A stretch of DNA of 64,000 nt, from contig NZ_BNAU01000004.1 in NCBI RefSeq assembly GCF_014653945.1, positions 434,001-498,000 on the forward strand, read 5' to 3'. Position numbers and translations under genes: made by a program. Shown here piece after piece: positions 1-7,884 of this stretch. Position 1 is the stretch's first letter; each line of letters starts with the position of its first letter. The stretch comes from Amycolatopsis deserti. GTDB taxonomy: Bacteria > Actinomycetota > Actinomycetes > Mycobacteriales > Pseudonocardiaceae. Below the pieces are notes generated by a model, which was given only the letters and a program-made list of their open reading frames with translations, did no database searches and was not told the origin of the DNA.

Positions 1-894
1 CACGGCCTTGTGGTCGGAGTTCGGCATCGGGAACACGCGGTAGGCCGTGACGGCGGCGCGCTGGTCGACCAGGACGTGGTCGATCGCGACCGGGGGCGGG
101 AACAGCTTCGAGGGCCAGGTCGAGGTGAAGCCCTCGCCGGTGGCGTTGCCCGCGTCCGCGTAACCGGTCGCGATCAGGTCCCGCAGCGTCCCGTGGTCGA
201 GCGTGGCGTTGAAGTCACCCGCGAGGATGCGCACCGGGCCGTCCGGATCGGGGTGCGGCAGACCGGCGATCTCCGACTTCCACGCCCCCGCGTCGGCGAC
301 CGGCGCGGTCGGGTGCACCGCCACCACCTCCACCGACACCCCGCCGCCGAGGTCCACGCGCGCGCTCGGCTGCGCGAAGATCGACGGCCCGGCCAGGGAC
401 AGCTCGGTGACCGGATACCGCGACAGCAGCCCTGACCCGGCGCCACGCCGCCCCGGCTCCAGCACCCGGTGCGGCAGCAACTCGAACAGCCCGGCCGCCT
501 CCAGCGCCGTCACCGCCTGCGGCGTCAGCTCCAGCAGGTTCAGCACGTCGACCTGGTTTTCGCGCACCAGCCGCACGAGGGTCTGCGGATCGGCTTCGCC
601 GTAGTACATGTTCGACGACATCACGTGCAGCGTCCGCCCGTGCACCTGGGGCTGTGCCGAGGAAAACGCGCGCGGCACCACCACCCCGCCCAGCACGAGT
701 GCGAGCACCAGCACGATCCCGCCGATCCACCAGTGCCGGAGCGCGAGGGTGAGAACCGCGAGCAGCAGGCCGCACACGATCCAGTACGGCGTCAACGCGA
801 TCAGCGACGCGGTCAACCGCCCGCCGTCGACGCCGAACAGGCGCATCGCGGCGAACACCACGAAAACCGCGGCGAGAACGGCGAAGAACACCAC
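1..894 (-). CDS. Endonuclease/exonuclease/phosphatase-fold membrane protein (3' end outside window)
   Basis: The frame is open from a GTG at 894 to the window edge, giving 298 codons with the stop missing. The N-terminus has about three hydrophobic segments (roughly residues 3-20, 30-47 and 53-72), so the catalytic domain is membrane-tethered, probably on the outside. The rest carries the EEP-family metal and phosphate residues: SSNMYYG, LLELTP (the catalytic Glu), GDFNAT, IDHVLVD, and SDHKAV at the very edge. The family cleaves phosphodiester or phosphomonoester bonds, and the substrate cannot be told from sequence. Two GTG codons (894 and 891) are possible starts and neither has a strong ribosome site. 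It is divergent from the ABC transporter at 999. Confidence 0.8.
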   Translation of the reverse strand, partial: MVFFAVLAAVFVVFAAMRLFGVDGGRLTASLIALTPYWIVCGLLLAVLTLALRHWWIGGIVLVLALVLGGVVVPRAFSSAQPQVHGRTLHVMSSNMYYGEADPQTLVRLVRENQVDVLNLLELTPQAVTALEAAGLFELLPHRVLEPGRRGAGSGLLSRYPVTELSLAGPSIFAQPSARVDLGGGVSVEVVAVHPTAPVADAGAWKSEIAGLPHPDPDGPVRILAGDFNATLDHGTLRDLIATGYADAGNATGEGFTSTWPSKLFPPPVAIDHVLVDQRAAVTAYRVFPMPNSDHKAV

Positions 895-927
895 GCGTCC
901 AGTTTTCCTGTCACGCCTCGGCAGCGG

Positions 928-956
928 CTGACAGTCGTCTGTGCGCGCGCTGTCAG
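928..956. promoter_or_regulatory. Inverted repeat in divergent promoter region, possible operator
   Basis: CTGACAG (928-934) and CTGTCAG (950-956) are perfect inverted copies separated by 15 nt. A third half-site, CTGTCA, lies at 908-913. They sit between the divergently transcribed EEP-type gene and the ABC exporter, about 45 nt before the exporter start, which suits a repressor site. No adjacent regulator gene is present to assign it to. A simple RNA hairpin is the alternative. Confidence 0.35.
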
Positions 957-998
957 GTTCCCCCGGAAGAGTCGGTTCCGACACAGGAGGAGGATGTC

Positions 999-1964
999 AT
1001 GACCTTGGCGATCCAGGCTGAGGGCCTGGTGAAACGGTTCGGGAACACCACCGCGCTGAACGGGGTCGACCTCGAGGTGCCGACCGGCAAGGTGGTCGGC
1101 GTGCTCGGCCCCAACGGCGCGGGCAAGACCACCACGGTGCGGATACTGGCGACGCTGCTGCGGCCGGACGCCGGTCACGCGACGGTCGGCGGCTACGACG
1201 TCGTGCGCGACGCGGTGCGGGTGCGCGGGCTGATCGGCCTGACCGGCCAGTACGCGTCGGTCGACGAGGACCTGTCCGGCACCGAGAACCTGGTGCTGCT
1301 GGGCCGGTTGCTCGGGCTCGGCCGGGCTGAGGCGAAGGCGCGCGCGGCGGAGTTGCTGGAGCAGTTCGAGCTGTCCGACGCCGCCGGCCGCGCCGCGAAG
1401 ACGTACTCGGGTGGCATGCGGCGGCGGCTGGACCTGGCCGCGAGCCTGGTCGGCCACCCCAAGCTGCTCTACCTCGACGAGCCGACCACCGGGCTGGACC
1501 CGCACGCGCGCAACGAGGTGTGGCAGGTGGTGCGGCGGCTCGTCGACGACGGCGCGACCGTGCTGCTGACCACGCAGTACCTGGACGAGGCCGACCAGCT
1601 CGCGGACACGATCACGGTGATCGACCACGGGCGGGTCGTCGCGGAGGGCCGCCCGGACGAGCTGAAGCGCCGCGTGGGCGGGCAGACCGTGCAGGTCCGG
1701 CCGACCTCGCGGGCCGATTTCGACGCGGTGGCGCGGATTTTGACCGATCTGACCGGGTTCGAGCCGGCTCGCGACACGGATGTCGGGTTGTTGACCGCAC
1801 CCGTGGGCGATCCGGTCCTGATGTCCACTTTGGTCCGCAAACTGGACGAAGCCGGCATCACTGCCGACGAACTGGCGCTGCGCCTGCCCAGCCTCGACGA
1901 GGTCTTCCTGGCGCTGACCGGCAAGCCGGCCGAAGAAACCACACGTGAAGGGAGCCTGGTGTGA
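999..1964 (+). CDS. ABC transporter ATP-binding protein, DrrA (daunorubicin-resistance) type
   Basis: The 321-aa protein energises export by the permease encoded next to it. Visible motifs are Walker A GPNGAGKTT (about residue 38), the ABC signature YSGGMRRRLDLA, Walker B LLYLDEPTTGLDP, and TTQYLDEAD, where Gln replaces the usual switch His as is typical of DrrA-like proteins. A C-terminal domain of about 90 residues follows, as in drug-export ATPases. The start is set by a strong AGGAGGAGG (985-993) five bases before ATG 999; an ATG at 994 is out of frame. The gene overlaps the permease by GTGA. The substrate is unknown, and no biosynthetic cluster is visible that would identify the cargo. 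Confidence 0.93.
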   Translation: MTLAIQAEGLVKRFGNTTALNGVDLEVPTGKVVGVLGPNGAGKTTTVRILATLLRPDAGHATVGGYDVVRDAVRVRGLIGLTGQYASVDEDLSGTENLVLLGRLLGLGRAEAKARAAELLEQFELSDAAGRAAKTYSGGMRRRLDLAASLVGHPKLLYLDEPTTGLDPHARNEVWQVVRRLVDDGATVLLTTQYLDEADQLADTITVIDHGRVVAEGRPDELKRRVGGQTVQVRPTSRADFDAVARILTDLTGFEPARDTDVGLLTAPVGDPVLMSTLVRKLDEAGITADELALRLPSLDEVFLALTGKPAEETTREGSLV

Positions 1965-2755
1965 CCACGCTCGACCTGCCCCGGCGCATCAGCCCGGGCA
2001 AGGCCCTGCAGGACGGGTTCACCCTGGCCTGGCGGGGCGTGCTGAAGATCCGCAAGAACCCCGAGCAGCTGGCCGACGTGACGCTGCAGCCGATCCTGTT
2101 CCTGCTCATGTTCGGCTTCCTGTTCGGCGGCGCGATCGCCGGCAGCACGAGCGCCTACCTGCAGGTCCTGGTGCCCGGCCTGATGGTGCAGAACACGGTG
2201 TTCGCGAGCATGGCGACCGGGACCTCGCTCAACACCGACGTCACCAAGGGCGTGTTCGACCGGTTCCGCGCCATGCCGATCGCCCGGTCCGCGCCGCTGA
2301 TCGGCGCCGTGGTGTCGGACGTCGTGCGGTACGCGGTGGCGCTGGTCGTGCTGCTGGTCGCCGGCACGATCATGGGTTACCGGCTGCACACCGATCCGGG
2401 CTCGCTGCTGGTGGGCGTCGCGCTGATGCTGCTGGCCGGGCTGTGCTTCTGCTGGATCGCGGTGTTCGTCGGGATGCTGATGCGCAGTCCGGGAGCCGTG
2501 CAGGGCGTGATGGTCGCGATCATGATGCCGATCACCTTCGGCAGCAACGTGTTCGTCCCGTCCGACACGATGCCCGGCTGGCTGCGGGCGTGGTCGGAGG
2601 TCAGCCCGGTCAGCCTCCTCACCGGAGCGATGCGCGGCCTGCTCAACGGCGGCCCGGTCACCGGCCCGCTGCTGGGAGCGCTCGCCTGGATGGCGGGGAT
2701 CGTCGCGGTGTTCTTCCCGCTGGCGATGCGCGCCTACCGGCGCCGGGTGGCCTGA
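1961..2755 (+). CDS. ABC-2 type permease, DrrB type
   Basis: The 264-aa integral membrane protein has about six hydrophobic helices and a short basic C-terminus (AYRRRVA). The cytoplasmic N-terminus contains the KIRKNPEQLADVTLQPI region common to DrrB-like permeases. Its GTG start overlaps the stop of the ATPase gene (GTGA), and GAAGGGAG lies 6-12 bases upstream inside the preceding gene. The pair should therefore be translated in equal amounts and form one exporter. A strong bidirectional terminator follows directly. Confidence 0.92.
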   Translation: MTTLDLPRRISPGKALQDGFTLAWRGVLKIRKNPEQLADVTLQPILFLLMFGFLFGGAIAGSTSAYLQVLVPGLMVQNTVFASMATGTSLNTDVTKGVFDRFRAMPIARSAPLIGAVVSDVVRYAVALVVLLVAGTIMGYRLHTDPGSLLVGVALMLLAGLCFCWIAVFVGMLMRSPGAVQGVMVAIMMPITFGSNVFVPSDTMPGWLRAWSEVSPVSLLTGAMRGLLNGGPVTGPLLGALAWMAGIVAVFFPLAMRAYRRRVA

Positions 2756-2759
2756 CGAG

Positions 2760-2795
2760 CCGGGTCTCCGCCGATGGGGGTCGGCGGAGACCCGG
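2760..2795. terminator. Bidirectional intrinsic terminator between convergent genes
   Basis: A perfect 15-bp stem (2760-2774 with 2781-2795) encloses a 6-nt loop TGGGGG. It fills the gap between the end of the DrrB-type permease and the stop codon of the AfsR-like regulator on the other strand. There is no U-tract, which is common for high-GC actinobacterial terminators. Confidence 0.8.
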
Positions 2796-5700
2796 TCACC
2801 GGACTCGATCGGCGACCGCGGACTTGATCGCGGCGATCGCCCGCGGGCCGGTGAGCCGCGCGCCCCGCTGGTAGGCCTCCTCGTAGGCGTCGGCGCCGAG
2901 GCTCTCCCGCAGGGAATCGATCACCGCGCGCAGTTCCGGGTCGCCGGCGTCGAAGACGCCGCGGATGGCCGCGCTCAGGCCGAGCGCCCACGCGGCGCGT
3001 TCGGCGTCGCCCTCCGCGTGGAACGCCCGGGCGACCACGACGACCGTCTTCGCCACGTCCGGCAGGTCCCTGCGCTCGCTCGCCGAGCGCAGCGGGCCCG
3101 GCAGCAGCGGCCACGCCTCCGCGGGCCGCCCCTCGGTGACGAGCAGCGAGGCTCCGGTGGTCGCGACCAGCTCACCCGCCATGTCGACCGGGAACGGGAC
3201 ACGCGCGGCGTTCGCGGTCAGCCACGCGTGCTCGGCGCGCGCCACCTCCAGCTCACCGCACCGCCGGGCCATGTCGAACTTCCGCAGCGCCACCATCGCC
3301 CGGCGGTCGACCTTGTCCCCCGCCAGCCGCTCGGCCTCGGCGATGTCCCGCCAGGCCGACTCGGCGTCCCCGGCCCGGAGCCGCTCTTCCGCCAGCCGGG
3401 TCAGCTGCTGCACCACGTCGTCCGCCGAGGACAGTTCGCGGGCCATCCGCAGGCCCTCCTCGAACCCGGCGATGGCCGCGGAGTGGTCGCCACGCAGCGA
3501 ATGCGCCTCCGCCTGCATCGCGACCGTCATCGAGGTGCCCCAGCGGTCCCCGCACTCGCGGAACCCGGCCAGCCCACGGTCCCGGGCTCGTCCGCTGCGG
3601 TCCAGATCGCCGTCCTGGTCGGCCAGGAACCCCTCGGCCCAGCTCGCGCACGCGATCATCCACGGGTCCGAGCCCCGCAGCACGCGTTGCACCTCCCGCT
3701 CGGCGAGGTCCCGGTGCCCGCCCAGGAAACAGGTCATCGGCAGGGCCAGCGCCAGCATCGGGTACCGCTCCACCGCGCCGCTGCGCACGCACTCGACGGC
3801 CAGCTCCGGCACATCGTCGCGGCGCACCAACGGCAGGCTCGTCATCAGGGTGTGCATCACGGCCAGGCACGCGTGGGCGTGGTCCGGCAGGCCGTCGTGA
3901 CGCAGCACCTCCTCCAGCAGCGGCGCCGGTTCGGCGTTGAACCCGCGGATCACCCAGTACCAGAGCGTCGCGAGGACCAGCCGCGCCGCGGTGCCCGAGT
4001 CCTGGTCGTCGAGGGCGCGCCGCACCGCGGCCATGATGTTGTCGTGCTCGGCGCCGAAGGTCTCCAGCGCGTGTACCTGATCGTGGCCGCGCAGCTTCGG
4101 GTCGTTCTCCTCGGCCAGATCGGCGAAGAACCCGGTGAACCGCCGCACCACGTCGTCCTGCTCGCCGGACTCGGCGAGCCGCTCGGCGCCGTAGGCGCGG
4201 ATCGTCTCCAGCATCCGGTACCGCGGCTCACCGCCGGTCGATCCGGCATCCACAATGGACTTCTCGACGAGTGAGCCGAGCACGTACAGCACGTCCTCGG
4301 CCGGCAGCAGCTCGTCGGCGCAGACCGCTTCGGCCGAGGCCACCGTGGCGCCGCCGGGGAACACCGACAGCCGCCGGGCCAGGATCCGCTCCGGCTTCTC
4401 CAGCAGGTCCCAGCTCCACTCGACGACGGCCCGCAGCGTGCGCTGCCGCGGCATCGCGGTGCGGCTGCCGGAGTTCAGCAGCCGGAAGCGGTCGTCCAGG
4501 CGCCGCGCGATCTGGTCCGCCGTCATCGACCGCAGCCGCGCGGCGGCCAGCTCCAGCGCGAGCGGCATCCCGTCCAGGCTGCGGCAGATCTCCTCCACAG
4601 CGTCCGAAGTGGACTCGTCGAGCACGAAGCCCGGCCGCACCGCGACCGCCCGTTCGGTGAACAACCGCACCGCCTCGGGAACCTCGAGCGGGCCGACCTG
4701 GCACAGCGACTCGCCGGTGATCGCGAGCGGTTCCCGGCTGGTGGCCAGAATCCGCAGCCCGGGCACGCGGGCCAGCAGTTCGAAGGCCACGTCGGCCACG
4801 GCGTCGACGACGTGCTCGCAGTTGTCCAGCACCAGCACCGCGTCGCCGCCGTCGAGCAGCGCCACGATCTGCGACATCGCGTCCACCGGAACCTTCGGCG
4901 CGCTGGTCACCCGCAGGTCCAGCGGCCCCAGCGCACCCAGGATCGCGCCTGGCACGTCGTCCGCGTCGCGCACGCCCGCGAGCGCGACGAACCACGCGCG
5001 CGCCGGGTGGCGTTCCGCCGCTTCGGTCGCCAGGCGGGTCTTGCCCGCCCCGCCGGGCCCGACCAGCGTGACCAGCCGGGACGCCGACAACGCCCGCGCC
5101 ACCTGGTCGAGTTCCCGCTCCCGGCCGACGAAACTGGTCAGCCGCACCGGGAGCGTGGGCTCGGCACGCGGCGGCGCGACCTCCCCGCGCAGGACCTTCA
5201 GGTGCGCGTCGCGCAGTTCGGCGGACGGGTCGACGCCCAGCTCCTCGGCCAGCGTGGCGCGGATCCGTTCGAACACGGCGAGGGCGTCGGCCTGGCGGCC
5301 GCTCGCGGCCAGGGCGAGCATCCGCAACGACGCCAACCGTTCCCGCAGCGGGTGCGCCTCCCCGGCGGCGTCCAGGTCCGCCAGCACCTCGGCGTGCCGC
5401 CCGAGCGCCAATTCGGCCTCGAAGCGGTCCTCCACCGCGGCGATCCGCAGCTCCTCCAGCCGCGCGACCGGGGCCGGCGCGAACGGCGCGTCGAGCACGT
5501 CGGCCAGCGCGTCGCCGCGCCACAGCGCGAGCGCTTCACCGAGGACCGCGGCGGCCTCGCCGGCCCGTCCGGCGGCGAGGCCGCGACGGCCACGGGCGGC
5601 CAGCTCCTCGAACCGCTGGGCGTCCACGTCGGCGTCGAGCGTGTAGCCGCCGGAACCTGACGCGATCGTGCCCGCGCCGCCCAGCGCCCGTCGCAGGCGG

Positions 5701-5912
5701 GACACCAGGGACTGCAACGCGTTGGCCGCGTCGGTGGGTGGTTCGGCGCCCCACAGGCCGTCGATCAGCGTGTCGGCGCCGACCGTCCGGCCGGCGTCCA
5801 GCGCCAGGCGGGCCAGGAGCATGCGCAGACGCGGGCCGCCGATGTCGATCGGCGTGCCGTCGTCCGCCTGGGCCCGGACCGGGCCGAGCAGTGCCACCCG
5901 CACGGCTACCAC
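2796..5912 (-). CDS. AfsR/SARP-type transcriptional regulator (DNA-binding, BTAD, NB-ARC, TPR)
   Basis: The 1038-aa protein has the AfsR layout. An OmpR-type winged helix occupies about residues 1-90, the bacterial transcriptional activation domain about 95-245, an NB-ARC ATPase follows with Walker A GPGGAGKTRLA near residue 285 and VLVLDNCEH as Walker B, and the long C-terminal half is helical, alanine-rich and TPR-like. Such proteins activate secondary-metabolite or stress genes after ATP-driven oligomerisation. The frame opens at GTG 5912, but GTG 5903 begins the conserved VRVALLGPV and may be the real start. Only 9 nt separate it from the Hsp70-like gene upstream, so the two are probably one operon. 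Its target promoters cannot be inferred here. Confidence 0.9.
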   Translation of the reverse strand: MVAVRVALLGPVRAQADDGTPIDIGGPRLRMLLARLALDAGRTVGADTLIDGLWGAEPPTDAANALQSLVSRLRRALGGAGTIASGSGGYTLDADVDAQRFEELAARGRRGLAAGRAGEAAAVLGEALALWRGDALADVLDAPFAPAPVARLEELRIAAVEDRFEAELALGRHAEVLADLDAAGEAHPLRERLASLRMLALAASGRQADALAVFERIRATLAEELGVDPSAELRDAHLKVLRGEVAPPRAEPTLPVRLTSFVGRERELDQVARALSASRLVTLVGPGGAGKTRLATEAAERHPARAWFVALAGVRDADDVPGAILGALGPLDLRVTSAPKVPVDAMSQIVALLDGGDAVLVLDNCEHVVDAVADVAFELLARVPGLRILATSREPLAITGESLCQVGPLEVPEAVRLFTERAVAVRPGFVLDESTSDAVEEICRSLDGMPLALELAAARLRSMTADQIARRLDDRFRLLNSGSRTAMPRQRTLRAVVEWSWDLLEKPERILARRLSVFPGGATVASAEAVCADELLPAEDVLYVLGSLVEKSIVDAGSTGGEPRYRMLETIRAYGAERLAESGEQDDVVRRFTGFFADLAEENDPKLRGHDQVHALETFGAEHDNIMAAVRRALDDQDSGTAARLVLATLWYWVIRGFNAEPAPLLEEVLRHDGLPDHAHACLAVMHTLMTSLPLVRRDDVPELAVECVRSGAVERYPMLALALPMTCFLGGHRDLAEREVQRVLRGSDPWMIACASWAEGFLADQDGDLDRSGRARDRGLAGFRECGDRWGTSMTVAMQAEAHSLRGDHSAAIAGFEEGLRMARELSSADDVVQQLTRLAEERLRAGDAESAWRDIAEAERLAGDKVDRRAMVALRKFDMARRCGELEVARAEHAWLTANAARVPFPVDMAGELVATTGASLLVTEGRPAEAWPLLPGPLRSASERRDLPDVAKTVVVVARAFHAEGDAERAAWALGLSAAIRGVFDAGDPELRAVIDSLRESLGADAYEEAYQRGARLTGPRAIAAIKSAVADRVR

Positions 5913-5921
5913 TGTTCCAGA

Positions 5922-7721
5922 TCAGGCGCCGGGCTTGAGGCTCTGCTCGAAGTAGTCGACCATGTCCTGCGGTGTCGGGCTGTCGGCGCCGAAGTCGACC
6001 CAGACCAGCAGGCCGCAGATCTCCGCGTCGTCCGCGCCGAACACCATGATCCCCGTTCCGGTCATCGTGCCCGCCAGGTACTTGCCGGTCAGGCCCGCCC
6101 CGTTCCAGGTGCCTTCCAGCGCGCCGGCCGAATCGACCAGCTGGGACTCGATGCCCAGCTTCAGCACGTCGAACGACAGGCCCTCGTAGTAGATGACGGA
6201 CCGGCCGCTGGTGGTGGAATCGCTGGGCAACGTGCAGGTCACCACGTTCTCGGCGCCCGCCTCCTGGATCGGCGAACCGGCGCCACCGCTCTCGCACGTC
6301 CCGACGTCCGGAACCGTGCCGGCGAGCCGGCGCAGGCAGGACGTGAAGCCGTCGGCGTCCGGCTCACCGCCGGGCGAGCAGCTCCCGGCGACCTGTCGCG
6401 TCGAGACCTGGGCCGCGTTTCCGCTGGTCCCGGCCGCGACCGGATCGCCAGAGCCGCCGCGGGTGACGGCCAGCAGGGTGATCACCAGTGCGGCGACCAG
6501 CACCCCGACGCCGGCGCCGATGAGCAGCGGTTTGCGCACGCCCTTGGGTTTGGCCGGGGGCGGCGGTGGCGGCCAGGCGGCGGGCGTGGTGGCCGGGGCC
6601 ATGGCGGGGACGGTGCGGCCGTCGATCGCGGGGGTCGCGGGTGGCGTCGGCGGTGGGCCGGCCGGGACGTGGTGCAGTCCGAAGGCGACCGCGGTCTCCG
6701 GCTGGTCCTGGGTGGTCGGCAGGACGCCGAGCTGCTCGGCGAGCAGGGTCGCGACCAGCGGCATCCGGCTCGGCCCACCGACCAGGTAGACACCGGTGAG
6801 CTGCTGCGGGGTGCGGCCGGCGTCGCGGATGGTCGCGGCGAGCATCTCGGCGCTGCGCAGCAGGTTGGGCCGGACGAGGGCCTCCAGCTCGGCGCGGGTG
6901 ACCAGCACGTCGCCGAACGGTTCCGGCATCGGCACTTCGGTGTGCGCGTGACGGGACAGGGTCTCCTTGGCCTCGCGCACGTCCTGCAGGAGCGCGCGGC
7001 GGGTGCGGCGGTCGGCGAGGCTCCGCGGGCGCAGCATCCGCTGCCACCGGGCCGGGTCGGTGTGGGAGACCTGGCGGCCGACGTGTTCGAGGAGGGCCTG
7101 GTCGATGTCGAGGCTGCCGAGGTCCGGCAGGCCGTTGTCGGCGAGCACGGTGAAGCCGCGGTCGGTGACGCCGACGACGGCGCAGTCGAACGTGCCGGCG
7201 CCGAGGTCGTAGACGGCCAGGGTGCTGCCGGGTGCGAGGGTGCGGCCGAGGGAGGCGTAATGCGCCGCGGCGGCGACCGGTTCCGGGATGAGGACCGGGT
7301 TCGGGCCGAGGCCGGCCTTGGTCGCGGCCTGGCGGAGGAGTTGCTGCCGGGTGGCGCCCCACCGAGCGGGGTGGGAGAGGCGGACCTGGTCGAGCGGCTG
7401 CCCGGCGAGCTGGCGGTGGGCCTCCTCCGCCACGCGGCGCAGGACGGCGGCGAGGGCGTCGGTGACCTCGACGACGGTGTCGCCGAGCAGGAGGGTGGCG
7501 TCGTCGATGCGGCGCTTGGGGTTGGGCTCGAACCGGGCCGGGTCGAGGCGCGCCCGGCGCTCCGCGTCCTGCCCGACGACCAGCGTGCCGTCTTCGCCCG
7601 CGAAGATCGCGGACGACATCGTCACCGACCCGTCGACCTCGATGACGCGCGGCCCGCGCTCGAAAGCGGACAGGACGGCCACCGTGCTCGACGTACCCAG
7701 GTCGATCGACAGGACGTTCAT
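5922..7721 (-). CDS. Hsp70-like ATPase with a transmembrane segment and extracytoplasmic domain
   Basis: This is a 599-aa protein. The first ~360 residues are an actin/Hsp70-type ATPase: SIDLGTSSTV (phosphate 1), VYDLGAGTFDCAV (phosphate 2) and YLVGGPSRMPL (adenosine site). No Hsp70 substrate-binding domain follows. Instead there is a Pro/Ala-rich linker, one membrane helix (LLIGAGVGVLVAALVITLL) and a C-terminal domain of about 150 residues with several cysteines, presumably outside the cell. The start ATG 7721 has GGGGAGG just upstream and begins exactly at the conserved strand. The architecture suggests a cytoplasmic ATPase that senses or transmits a signal across the membrane. It lies immediately upstream of the AfsR-like regulator in the same orientation. 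Confidence 0.85.
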   Translation of the reverse strand: MNVLSIDLGTSSTVAVLSAFERGPRVIEVDGSVTMSSAIFAGEDGTLVVGQDAERRARLDPARFEPNPKRRIDDATLLLGDTVVEVTDALAAVLRRVAEEAHRQLAGQPLDQVRLSHPARWGATRQQLLRQAATKAGLGPNPVLIPEPVAAAAHYASLGRTLAPGSTLAVYDLGAGTFDCAVVGVTDRGFTVLADNGLPDLGSLDIDQALLEHVGRQVSHTDPARWQRMLRPRSLADRRTRRALLQDVREAKETLSRHAHTEVPMPEPFGDVLVTRAELEALVRPNLLRSAEMLAATIRDAGRTPQQLTGVYLVGGPSRMPLVATLLAEQLGVLPTTQDQPETAVAFGLHHVPAGPPPTPPATPAIDGRTVPAMAPATTPAAWPPPPPPAKPKGVRKPLLIGAGVGVLVAALVITLLAVTRGGSGDPVAAGTSGNAAQVSTRQVAGSCSPGGEPDADGFTSCLRRLAGTVPDVGTCESGGAGSPIQEAGAENVVTCTLPSDSTTSGRSVIYYEGLSFDVLKLGIESQLVDSAGALEGTWNGAGLTGKYLAGTMTGTGIMVFGADDAEICGLLVWVDFGADSPTPQDMVDYFEQSLKPGA

Positions 7722-7767
7722 GAGCCTCCCCTCGCCCACGATCACACTATCGGGGAGTCTCGGACGA

Positions 7768-7864
7768 GAAGTGCCCCCAGGTGAGTCGTCACCGGCCACT
7801 CCGGTGTTTCGCCGCCCCTCCGGAAACGTGAAGTGCCCCCAGGGAACCAGTCCCTGGGGGCACT
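7768..7864. repeat. Repeated GAAGTGCCCCCAGG element; second copy forms the clpC terminator arm
   Basis: GAAGTGCCCCCAGG occurs at 7768-7781, and again as GTGAAGTGCCCCCAGG with its 5' arm at 7830-7843. The second copy pairs with 7851-7864 to form the clpC terminator. The first has no partner, so it is either a decayed terminator or a duplication. Confidence 0.5.
7832..7864 (-). terminator. Terminator of clpC
   Basis: A 14-bp perfect stem (7832-7845 with 7851-7864) with a 5-nt loop ACCAG starts about 20 nt past the clpC stop codon. It ends the clpC transcript and separates it from the Hsp70-like gene downstream. Confidence 0.8.
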
Positions 7865-7884
7865 CGCTTCAGCGGTCTACTCGG

